Below are positions 35,792 to 43,472 of a stretch of 64,000 nucleotides of DNA, in pieces (position 1 is the stretch's first letter; each line of letters begins with the position of its first letter). The notes beneath the pieces are model-generated. The model saw only the letters and a program-made list of their open reading frames with translations. It was not told where the DNA came from and did no database searches. This DNA comes from Clostridium sp031626875 (GTDB taxonomy: Bacteria > Bacillota > Clostridia > Clostridiales > Clostridiaceae). Where the stretch lies: contig NZ_JANDMF010000013.1 in the NCBI RefSeq assembly GCF_031626875.1, forward strand, positions 24,814 to 88,813. Reading direction: 5' to 3'. The position numbers and the translations under genes were made by a program.

Positions 35792-36979
35792 TTAATCCCC
35801 CTCTATCCTTATTATTGAACCTATTGCATTAATAAAACTATCTATAGATTCACCCATATTAACTTGTGTATTTAGATCAATTTTAGAAATGCTTTCAATT
35901 TTTATAACATTCATTAATAATTTGGAGGTCATATACTCATTTAACCCTTTTATTTTAGAAGTTCCACCATAAATAAATATGTTATTTACACCTATACCCA
36001 TATTTTTATTTTTGTAAAACTGTATAACTTTTTCTATCTTATCTATCCATTCATCTATTTCACCTACTATATCTCTTCCTTGGTTGCTAAGATTTTCTAA
36101 ACTTAAATCTATATTATCTTTTTTATATTTCTCTAATTCATCCTTTGGAACATCTAATGATTCTGTTAAGATATCATCTAGATTTATCCCACCTGCTTTT
36201 ATCATTCTTGTAAATTGTAAAATTCCTTCATTATATATGTTAACATCTAGACTTGTTGCTCCCATATCTATGAAAACAGCAACTTCTTTAGAATTGTATT
36301 CATACTCATTAATAACTTTTATATAATTAGCTAATTTATTTAATGCATTATAGTTAACATCTAATGCTAATGGTTTTAAATTCAGACTTTCTATAAGTTC
36401 ATAATACCCTCTTGCCATTTTTTCCGGATATGCAATGGCACGTACACTTAATCTTTCATTGTCTTCTAATTTTTCTTCTCCTAAAATATTAGTTTGAAGT
36501 ACATAGTCATCTAAATTAATAGGTAAATATTGTTGTATTTCATATCTCACTACAGTATCTATTTCATCATCTTCAACCTTAGGAATTGTAAGTTCTCTAT
36601 TTATTATAGTTGTAGAATTATTTGTACAAATTCCTTCTTTAGCTGTTATAGAATTGTTTGTCAAAGCTGTTTGTAACAAATTAACTAATTTATCTTTCTT
36701 AATTATTTCACCATCTTTAATAGTTCCATCTGGAGTAGGTATTTTTATTAATTTATCTATAGATAAATTTCTTTTATAATAAGTTCCTTCTACTATTTTT
36801 ATAGATGAATAGCCTATATCAAAAGCTACTACTTTTCTTTTCTTATTTGATTTTTTACTAGTTTTCTTTTTTATACTTGTGTTAGATAATTTTTTAAAAT
36901 CTATGTTAGCTAAATCTTTAAGCTTTTTTAAATCTAAATTTCCTCTTCGCTTTCTAGACTTTACTCTACTTCTTCTCAT
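35792..36979 (-). CDS. pilM: Type IV pilus assembly ATPase-like protein PilM
   Basis: The protein is about 395 aa from ATG 36979, with GGGAG 5 nt upstream; a GTG at 36991 is also open. After a very basic 50-residue N-terminus comes the actin-like fold: VVAFDIGYSSIKIVEGTYY (phosphate 1), LTIPKVEDDEIDTVVRYEIQQYLP (PilN-binding region), VAVFIDMGATSLDVNIY (phosphate 2), and IFIYGGTSKIKGLNEYM (adenosine loop). PilM is a cytoplasmic ring component that binds PilN. It is separated from pilA by 98 bp with a strong hairpin, so its expression may differ from the pilin. Confidence 0.88.
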   Translation of the reverse strand: MRRSRVKSRKRRGNLDLKKLKDLANIDFKKLSNTSIKKKTSKKSNKKRKVVAFDIGYSSIKIVEGTYYKRNLSIDKLIKIPTPDGTIKDGEIIKKDKLVNLLQTALTNNSITAKEGICTNNSTTIINRELTIPKVEDDEIDTVVRYEIQQYLPINLDDYVLQTNILGEEKLEDNERLSVRAIAYPEKMARGYYELIESLNLKPLALDVNYNALNKLANYIKVINEYEYNSKEVAVFIDMGATSLDVNIYNEGILQFTRMIKAGGINLDDILTESLDVPKDELEKYKKDNIDLSLENLSNQGRDIVGEIDEWIDKIEKVIQFYKNKNMGIGVNNIFIYGGTSKIKGLNEYMTSKLLMNVIKIESISKIDLNTQVNMGESIDSFINAIGSIIRIEGD

Positions 36980-37025
36980 AATTTCTCCCACCTGTTTACC
37001 ATTATTTTTTAAGTGTATAGAGTAA

Positions 37026-37054
37026 AGTGTAAAGCTTGTAGAAAGCTTTACACT
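37026..37054 (-). promoter_or_regulatory. Strong hairpin between pilA and pilM
   Basis: AGTGTAAAGCTT (37026-37037) pairs perfectly with 37043-37054 around a 5-nt loop, 24 nt after the pilA stop. On the minus strand no T tract follows directly, so it is more likely a partial terminator, mRNA stabiliser or processing site than a full terminator. Confidence 0.6.
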
Positions 37055-37077
37055 TTTATTTAATTTGTTATTTTATA

Positions 37078-37494
37078 CTATTTACCATAATCAGCACTTA
37101 ATGTAGGGTATACTTCTAGTGCTCCTGTTCCTGTTCCTACAGTAACTTTTATATTATTATCAGAATCCATTGTAACCGAGAACTCTTGCCCTGATACAGC
37201 TTTAGGAGTAGGATAGTTTCCTCCTGCAAGTCTATCTTTAGTTTTTGTTGTTATATTGTCTGCCTTTGTTGCTGGATCTTCTGCTAATGCTTGCGATGCT
37301 GCTTGATGAATAGTCTTAGCTGAAGCTACATCAGCTTTTACATTTGCATTTTTAGTAATTTGGCTAAACTTTGGTACAGCAATTGCAGCTAAAATTGCAA
37401 TAATAGCAATAACAATAATTAATTCGATTAATGTAAATCCTTTCTTTTTCCCTTTTGTTAACCCACTCATTTTGTTTTTTAATAATTTGTTCAT
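37078..37494 (-). CDS. pilA: Type IV major pilin
   Basis: The 138-aa protein has a long basic leader (MNKLLKNKMSGLTKGKKKG) cut before FTLIELIIVIAIIAILAAIAVP, the canonical type IV pilin N-terminus with Glu5. The head is short and Ala/Lys/Thr-rich, without the C-terminal disulfide seen in Gram-negatives. The strong GGAGG site and the isolating flanks (85 bp upstream, hairpin downstream) suit the high expression of a major pilin. Confidence 0.92.
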   Translation of the reverse strand: MNKLLKNKMSGLTKGKKKGFTLIELIIVIAIIAILAAIAVPKFSQITKNANVKADVASAKTIHQAASQALAEDPATKADNITTKTKDRLAGGNYPTPKAVSGQEFSVTMDSDNNIKVTVGTGTGALEVYPTLSADYGK

Positions 37495-37579
37495 GAAAAA
37501 TTCCTCCTAATATTTTTTATCGTTTGTTTTTTATTTATTTTTAACACACTTTGCTGTATGCATTGTGCATTATTAACTT

Positions 37580-38785
37580 TTACTGAATGTTACCATAACT
37601 ATTGTACATCGGTAACATAACTGACATTATTATAAATCCAATTGCTATTCCCATTACGACTATCATAGCAGGCTCCATTAAGGCAACTGTTCTTTGTATT
37701 GTAGTTTCTAATTCTTCATCATAAAAATCAGCTGTCTTACCTAAAATTTCATCAATTGAACCTGTTTCTTCTCCTATTTTAACCATTGAATATAACATTT
37801 CAGGAAATATTCCTGTTGATCTCAATGAAGTGTTTAACTCTTGTCCTCTAGTAATCTTTTCTTTAACATCCAGAATAGCATTCTCTGCCACTCTATTTCC
37901 TACAACCTTAGAAACAATATCCATAGCTCCAATTAAAGGTAGTCCACTAGCTAACAAGGTTGATAATGTTCTTGTGAATCTTGATACTATAACCATCTGA
38001 TTTAATTTATTTATAGCAGGTATCTTAAGTTTCATTTGACTTAAAACCAATGAACCTTTTTCAGTATTAAAATAATATCTTAAACCAAAAGCAATTCCTG
38101 CAATTACAACCACAATAAGTATGGCATTCTTTGTTAAGAAATCTCCACTTCCTAATAGAAGTTTCGTTGACCATGGTAAAACTGTTCCACTTTGCTCAAA
38201 AATCCCCTTAAATGTTGGCATTACATAAACAAGTATGAATACTACTGCCACTATTGCAACAAATCCTAAAACTATTGGATATACCATAGCATTTTTAACT
38301 TTATTATTTACCTTGTTTTCTTTTTCGTAGTGATTTGCCATTCTCTCCATTATGCTTGTCAAAGTACCACTTGCCTCTCCAGCCTCTACTAAATTAATTA
38401 AAAGATCTGGGAAAACATTTTTTTGCTTTTTCATAGCTTGTGATAAAATTCCCCCTCTTTCAACCTCTTCTTCAATTTCTACTAAGGCTTGCTTTAACTT
38501 TGGCTTTTGAGGCTGCTTGGCTAATATATTCAAGCACGCTAATATAGGTACCCCTGCATCTAACATGGTATAAAATTGCCTACAAAAAACTGAGATATCT
38601 TTTAAACTTACCCTGCTATTAATTTTAATTTCAATATTTGCACTTTCAATTATCTCTTCAACCATTAAAGGATAATATCCATTAGCTGAAATAAATTCTA
38701 AGACCTCTCCTTTAGATTGTGCTTCATGAATTCCTTCTGTTTTTTCTCCTTCAGAATTCATTATCCGATATTTAAATCTAGACAC
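37580..38785 (-). CDS. pilC: Type IV pilus platform protein PilC (T2SSF family)
   Basis: The 401-aa protein has two repeated T2SSF domains, each with cytoplasmic helices and TM segments. Marks include DISVFCRQFYTMLDAGVPILACL near residue 60, LVEAGEASGTL, the second-half match FTRTLSTLLASGLPLIGAMDIV and MVKIGEETGSIDEIL, and the C-terminal TM ending in MLPMYNSYG. PilC is the integral membrane platform that the PilB and PilT motors turn. It lies 31 bp after pilB. Confidence 0.92.
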   Translation of the reverse strand: MSRFKYRIMNSEGEKTEGIHEAQSKGEVLEFISANGYYPLMVEEIIESANIEIKINSRVSLKDISVFCRQFYTMLDAGVPILACLNILAKQPQKPKLKQALVEIEEEVERGGILSQAMKKQKNVFPDLLINLVEAGEASGTLTSIMERMANHYEKENKVNNKVKNAMVYPIVLGFVAIVAVVFILVYVMPTFKGIFEQSGTVLPWSTKLLLGSGDFLTKNAILIVVVIAGIAFGLRYYFNTEKGSLVLSQMKLKIPAINKLNQMVIVSRFTRTLSTLLASGLPLIGAMDIVSKVVGNRVAENAILDVKEKITRGQELNTSLRSTGIFPEMLYSMVKIGEETGSIDEILGKTADFYDEELETTIQRTVALMEPAMIVVMGIAIGFIIMSVMLPMYNSYGNIQ

Positions 38786-38816
38786 TCATTTTTCACCCCC
38801 TTTAAATTAGCTCTTC

Positions 38817-40514
38817 TTAATCCTTAGTCATAGTTACTGCAAATAATTCATCTATTGTTGTTATTCCTTTTAACACTAACTTTTTACATTCATCTGCTAA
38901 TGTTGTCATCCCTTGAGATTTAGCTATATCACCAAGTAAATCTGAACTTTTTCCTAAATTTATAGCTTCTCTAAGTTCTCTAGATACTTCTAATACTTCA
39001 TATATACCTATTCGTCCTACATAACCTGTGTTGTTACAATATCCACAGCCTGTACCTTTATTCAGTATTAAATGTTTATCTTTATCAACTCCAAGTATCT
39101 CTTTTTCATAATCAGTAGCTTCAAATCTTTCTATACAATTTGTACATACTTTTCTAACAAGTCTTTGAGCTATAATCCCAACAACTGAAGCTGAAACCAA
39201 ATATGGTTTTATTCCCATATCAACTAGTCTTATTATTGATGATGGTGCATCATTAGTATGTAACGTACTAAGAACTAAATGTCCTGTAATAGCGGCTTTT
39301 GTTGCTATTTCAGCAGTTTCATTATCTCTAATTTCTCCTATCATCACTATGTCAGGGTCTTGTCTTAATATACTCCTAAGACCACTTGCAAATGTAAGTC
39401 CAGCTTTATTATTTACACTAACTTGATTTACTCCATTTAATGTGTACTCAACAGGATCTTCAACCGTAATTATATTTACATTATCATCGTTAAGTTCGCT
39501 TAATACTGTATATAATGTTGTTGACTTACCACTTCCTGTAGGTCCAGTAACTAGTACTATTCCATGAGGACTTGAAATTATTCTATCTATTGTTTCAAGA
39601 TTCTCTTTGCTCATGCCAAGTCTTTCTCTTCCAATATTGCCACTAGAAGTATTTAGTATTCTAATAACTACCTTTTCACCATACACTACTGGCAAAATTG
39701 AAACTCTCAGGTCAATGTCTTTTCCATCAACATTTACTACTATTCTTCCATCCTGTGGAGCTCTTTTTTCAGCTATATTTAATCCTGAAAGTATTTTGAT
39801 TCTAGTTACTAATGGCCCCTGACTATCTATACTAATGCTATTAACAGTCTGCAATTTACCATCTATTCTATATCTTATTCTTATCTCATTTTCAAATGGC
39901 TCAATATGAATATCTGACGCCTTCATTTCTATTGAATTTTTAAATAAGTAATCTACCATTTTAACAACTGGTGCATTTTTTACATTATCTAAATCTTCAA
40001 CACTTACTTTAGCATTTTTTGATTCAGCACTTTCCCTTGAAAGAGCTTGTGCTGCAATACTAACTTGCTGACTACTGTAATATATTTCAACAAACTTTTT
40101 AATATCATCTTTAGTTGTTATAAAAGACTCTATCTCAAATCCAGTTGATATAGCAACATCATCTATTGCATAAATATTTAATGGATCAGAAAGTGCAATT
40201 TGTATTTTATTATTTTCAAAGCCAAAAGGTATTAATACATATTTATCACAAAGATTTTTAGGAATTATACTAATAGCCTTCTTATCAAAATCTATTACAT
40301 TTAAATCTACTCTTTTAATACCTGTTTGTTGTTCAATAGCTTCGATTATGTCATTTTCTGTTATTATTTTACTTTCTACTAATATTTCTCCTAGCTTCTT
40401 TCCAAGGGCTTTTTGCGACTTTAATGCTTCTTGTAATTGATATGCAGTAATTTTTCCTGCATTTACAAGAATATTACCCAGTCTCCTTTTTTCAGCTGCC
40501 ATCCCTTGTACCAC
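38817..40514 (-). CDS. pilB: Type IV pilus extension ATPase PilB
   Basis: The 565-aa protein begins with an MshEN-type N-domain in two tandem halves (RLGNILVNAGKITAYQLQEA and KLGEILVESKIITENDIIEA), the motif class known to bind c-di-GMP. The ATPase core has Walker A GPTGSGKST, Walker B-type IVMIGEIRDNETAEIA, the His box HLVLSTLHTNDA, and a zinc site VCTNCIE with CGYCNNTG. PilB powers pilus extension. The start is taken as GTG 40514 with AAGGA 6 nt before; ATG 40502 is an alternative. Confidence 0.92.
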   Translation of the reverse strand: MVQGMAAEKRRLGNILVNAGKITAYQLQEALKSQKALGKKLGEILVESKIITENDIIEAIEQQTGIKRVDLNVIDFDKKAISIIPKNLCDKYVLIPFGFENNKIQIALSDPLNIYAIDDVAISTGFEIESFITTKDDIKKFVEIYYSSQQVSIAAQALSRESAESKNAKVSVEDLDNVKNAPVVKMVDYLFKNSIEMKASDIHIEPFENEIRIRYRIDGKLQTVNSISIDSQGPLVTRIKILSGLNIAEKRAPQDGRIVVNVDGKDIDLRVSILPVVYGEKVVIRILNTSSGNIGRERLGMSKENLETIDRIISSPHGIVLVTGPTGSGKSTTLYTVLSELNDDNVNIITVEDPVEYTLNGVNQVSVNNKAGLTFASGLRSILRQDPDIVMIGEIRDNETAEIATKAAITGHLVLSTLHTNDAPSSIIRLVDMGIKPYLVSASVVGIIAQRLVRKVCTNCIERFEATDYEKEILGVDKDKHLILNKGTGCGYCNNTGYVGRIGIYEVLEVSRELREAINLGKSSDLLGDIAKSQGMTTLADECKKLVLKGITTIDELFAVTMTKD

Positions 40515-40523
40515 CTCTTTTCC

Positions 40524-41276
40524 TTAGATAAATAAACTCAAATAAGTTTTTATAATCTCTGCTCCATATAACAAGGAAACTATAGTTCCCATTGCTATAA
40601 ATGGACCAAATGCTATTTTCTCTTTTGCCTTTTTTAATTTTAATAACAAAACAATCGCTCCAACTATCCCACCTATCATAATGGATAGAAATAATCCTAA
40701 AATGATTCCTTTTACACCTAAAAACAATCCACAAACACTTGCAAGTTCTATATCCCCTTCTCCCATTCCTCTAGTTAAAAATACTATTGTTCCTATAATT
40801 ACAAATGCCATTGATGCTCCTAGAATATAGTCCTTCATTTCTGCCTTATATATAAAAACTTCTATTATTAGAAATACAACTCCTATAACTCCCCCAAAAA
40901 CTGTGGTGCTTGTAAATATATACTGAGTATCATAATCTATCATAGAAATCACTACTAATAAGGATGCTAATAAAAAGTATTTTATTGTAATTAAGGTCAA
41001 TCCAAACTTTAAATAAATCAATAGATAAAGTGCCATATTAAGAAATTCTATTAAAGGATATCTAGCAGAAATATTTGTATTACAATATCTACATCTTCCT
41101 TTTAGGAATATATAACTAAGTATTGGAATTAAATCTTTGGCTCCAAGTCTATGGTTACAATTTGAACAATGTGATGGTGGAAATGATATTGATTCTTCTT
41201 TAGGAATTCTATAAATACATACATTTAAGAAACTTCCTATTAATAATCCTAAAATTCCTATTAACCCATATTCCAA
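40524..41276 (-). CDS. pilD: Prepilin peptidase / N-methyltransferase
   Basis: The 250-aa A24 aspartic peptidase has the N-terminal methyltransferase domain with two CxxC pairs (PPSHCSNCNHRL and GRCRYCNTNI) and the two catalytic Asp motifs, VISMIDYDTQYIF and RGMGEGDIELA (GxGD). Seven to eight TM segments are visible. It cleaves the class III leaders of PilA and the minor pilins encoded downstream and methylates the new N-terminus. It is 9 bp upstream of pilB. Confidence 0.92.
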   Translation of the reverse strand: MEYGLIGILGLLIGSFLNVCIYRIPKEESISFPPSHCSNCNHRLGAKDLIPILSYIFLKGRCRYCNTNISARYPLIEFLNMALYLLIYLKFGLTLITIKYFLLASLLVVISMIDYDTQYIFTSTTVFGGVIGVVFLIIEVFIYKAEMKDYILGASMAFVIIGTIVFLTRGMGEGDIELASVCGLFLGVKGIILGLFLSIMIGGIVGAIVLLLKLKKAKEKIAFGPFIAMGTIVSLLYGAEIIKTYLSLFI

Positions 41277-41425
41277 ATTTTCACCTCTTATTCTCTTTGA
41301 GAGCCTTACTTATGCTTAAACTAAATTCATTTCAAACTATTAACTATATTTTTTCAGTTTTAATCTAATTTAATTTGTTTTTGCTTTTCAAGCTCACCAT
41401 ATTTTCGTATGTATTTCTACATTAC

Positions 41426-41453
41426 TTTATACTTTTATAAGTTTTTTTGTCGA
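41426..41453 (-). promoter_or_regulatory. Possible internal promoter before pilD
   Basis: On the minus strand TCGACA (41453-41448), a 16-bp spacer and TATAAA (41431-41426) lie in the 198-bp gap between pilT and pilD. The match is moderate, but the gap size supports a separate start for pilD-B-C. Confidence 0.35.
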
Positions 41454-41474
41454 ATTTTCATTTTGTATTTACTT

Positions 41475-42512
41475 TTAATTATTTTTATTATTTCTCATCC
41501 ACATCTCATATTCATCCATTGAAATTATGTCATTACTAGCTAATCTTTTTAAATCCATTTCCATAGTCTGCATTCCAAATTTACTTCCCATTTGAATGAA
41601 ACTATTTATTTGCTCAAAATTACCTTCTCTAATTAAATTCTTTATACTTGGTGTGCAAACCATAATTTCCATAGCTGCACTTCTTCCTATGCCAGAACTG
41701 TTTGGTAACAAAACTTGAGAAACAACACCTTTAAGCAGTGACGATAACTGAATTTTCACTTCATTTTGATATTCTCCATCAAAAGAATTTACAATTCTAT
41801 AAATACTATTAGCTGCTCCCATATTATGTAGAGTTGAAAAGACTAAATGTCCTGTTTGTGCTGCTCTTAAGGCTATTTCTATGGTTTCAGGATCTCGCAT
41901 CTCCCCTACTAAAATAACATCAGGATCTTGTCTAAGTGCAGCTCTAAGTCCCATGGCATAACTTTGAGTATGTTCACCAATTTCTCTTTGGTTTACCATA
42001 GATTTTTTTGTTTCATAAATATATTCTATAGGTTCTTCTAAAGTGATTATGTGCTTTTCTTTATTCTTATTGATTTCGTTTATCATGGCTGCAAGTGTTG
42101 TACTTTTACCTGAACCTGTTGGTCCTGTTACTAAAACAAGACCATCCTTTAATTCTGTAAAAGCTTTTAATGCAGTTGAATCTGCTATATCACCTAAGTT
42201 AGGTATTTTCTCCTTAACAACTCTCATACATAATGAGTAACTATCTCTACACTTAAAAGCATTTACTCTTAAATTACATATTCCTTTTCTATTGTATTTA
42301 AAGTCTATTTCACCTTTTTCCATAAACTCTTGGAATCTTTCTGGCGCTAAGTCTTTTATATATTCTTTTACTACTTCATGTTCAACTATTTCTTTATGCA
42401 CAGGTACCAATTTCCCATCCACTCTTGCCATTGGAGTTAAACCTGAAGTTATATGAATATCTGATACACGTTTTATGTCTATCTCATCTAATAAGCCATC
42501 TATCTTTGCCAT
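41475..42512 (-). CDS. pilT: Type IV pilus retraction ATPase PilT
   Basis: The 345-aa protein has the PilT length and order: DIHITSGLTPMARVDG, then Walker A GPTGSGKSTT, LEEPIEYIYE, the DPDVILVGEMRDPETIEIAL Walker B region, the His box GHLVFSTLHN, and the C-terminal AMEIMVCTPSIKNLIREG (AIRNLIRE-type motif of PilT). It lacks the PilB N-domain and zinc site. PilT disassembles pili for twitching. RBS GAGGAGAG. It is the first gene of the cluster and is separated by 198 bp from pilD. Confidence 0.92.
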   Translation of the reverse strand: MAKIDGLLDEIDIKRVSDIHITSGLTPMARVDGKLVPVHKEIVEHEVVKEYIKDLAPERFQEFMEKGEIDFKYNRKGICNLRVNAFKCRDSYSLCMRVVKEKIPNLGDIADSTALKAFTELKDGLVLVTGPTGSGKSTTLAAMINEINKNKEKHIITLEEPIEYIYETKKSMVNQREIGEHTQSYAMGLRAALRQDPDVILVGEMRDPETIEIALRAAQTGHLVFSTLHNMGAANSIYRIVNSFDGEYQNEVKIQLSSLLKGVVSQVLLPNSSGIGRSAAMEIMVCTPSIKNLIREGNFEQINSFIQMGSKFGMQTMEMDLKRLASNDIISMDEYEMWMRNNKNN

Positions 42513-42683
42513 AACTCTCCTCTTCCTTTTATAAAAATTCGTTAGTCTTTAGTTTGTTTTGTCAAACAATATATATTCATAATTTTATTTTGTATTTATC
42601 ATAGTATTTTATCGAAATACAAATATAATTCTTTATATATTTATTATTTTTATAAATTGAATCAAAATAAAGCAAAAAAATAA

Positions 42684-42703
42684 GCTAGTATTTACATACT
42701 AGC
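42684..42703 (-). terminator. Terminator of the CHAP gene
   Basis: GCTAGTAT (42684-42691) pairs with ATACTAGC (42696-42703). On the minus strand TTATTTTTTTGC follows. It lies 12 nt after the CHAP stop and just before pilT, so pilT begins an independent transcript. Confidence 0.75.
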
Positions 42704-42714
42704 CATAACTTTCT

Positions 42715-43314
42715 TTACTCTGATTTTCTAAGCCAACCTGCTGGCACCCTTTTTCCTCCAACAAAATATTTGCCATCCTTATATTCTAATTTAAATTTAT
42801 CTCTAGAGCTATTCCCCATATTTTGTTGTACAACTTCAATATAGTTCTCTCCTACTTCTGATATTATTACAACATGTCCATATGTAGTATCAGTAAAAAC
42901 TAACAAATCATCTGCTTTAGGCTTTTCATCTTCTCCATTTTTATATTGAATTAATCCTCTTTTTTCATTTAACTTACCATGTCCTACATTTACATCAAAA
43001 AAGTCCTTAGCATTTCCAAAGCCATCAGACATTTTATGTCCCTTTGCATCATAAAAGAATCTTTTTATATATTCCACACATTGCCACTTATATCCATAAT
43101 AGTATCCATCTTTACTATAACTTTTACCATGATTCTCTGTATAATCTTCTCCATTATAATAAACATCTACCCCTTTATAGCTATCTAAAACTTCTCCTAT
43201 ACCTCTTTTTTTATCTTCAATATGCTGACTAATTTTTTTATAGCCATAAATCCCTCCACCTATCGCTATTGTAGCCACCAGTAAAAACACTATCACTTTA
43301 TATATTTTCTTCAT
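42715..43314 (-). CDS. Membrane-anchored CHAP-domain protein (amidase/peptidase)
   Basis: The 199-aa protein has one N-terminal TM (VIVFLLVATIAIGGGIYGY) followed by an extracytoplasmic CHAP fold. The nucleophile is Cys in YKWQCVEYIKRFF and the base is His in TYGHVVIISEVGENYIEV, followed by an aromatic-rich end. CHAP enzymes cut peptidoglycan cross-bridges or stem peptides, or in Gsp-type proteins an amide. The domain resembles the Gsp amidase subtype, with KADDLLVF before the His. Being anchored next to the pilus cluster it might open the wall for pili, but its own terminator separates it from pilT. Confidence 0.82.
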   Translation of the reverse strand: MKKIYKVIVFLLVATIAIGGGIYGYKKISQHIEDKKRGIGEVLDSYKGVDVYYNGEDYTENHGKSYSKDGYYYGYKWQCVEYIKRFFYDAKGHKMSDGFGNAKDFFDVNVGHGKLNEKRGLIQYKNGEDEKPKADDLLVFTDTTYGHVVIISEVGENYIEVVQQNMGNSSRDKFKLEYKDGKYFVGGKRVPAGWLRKSE

Positions 43315-43361
43315 TATTTACTTTATCCCCTTCACTTTTTTTAGATTTTTACAATAAAAAA

Positions 43362-43386
43362 TGGGCTAGCATTTAACACTAACCCA
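43362..43386 (-). terminator. Terminator of the SPFH-protein gene
   Basis: TGGGCTAG (43362-43369) pairs with CTAACCCA (43379-43386) with one G-T pair. On the minus strand TTTTTTATT follows. Confidence 0.7.
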
Positions 43387-43472
43387 CTTATCACTATAAT
43401 ATTAACTATTAAAAATCTTATCAAATCTCTTTTGTATTATATCATAAATAATATAAAATGAAATATATTTTA

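Noticed and set aside
40492..40734. Minus-strand open frame within the 3' part of pilD
   Set aside because: It overlaps pilD and the start of pilB in another frame. Its composition is not coding and it has no separate RBS.
42513..42714. Possible c-di-GMP riboswitch upstream of pilT
   Set aside because: Known for some clostridial pilus operons, but this gap is AT-rich, has no GEMM-type core and holds only the terminator of the CHAP gene.
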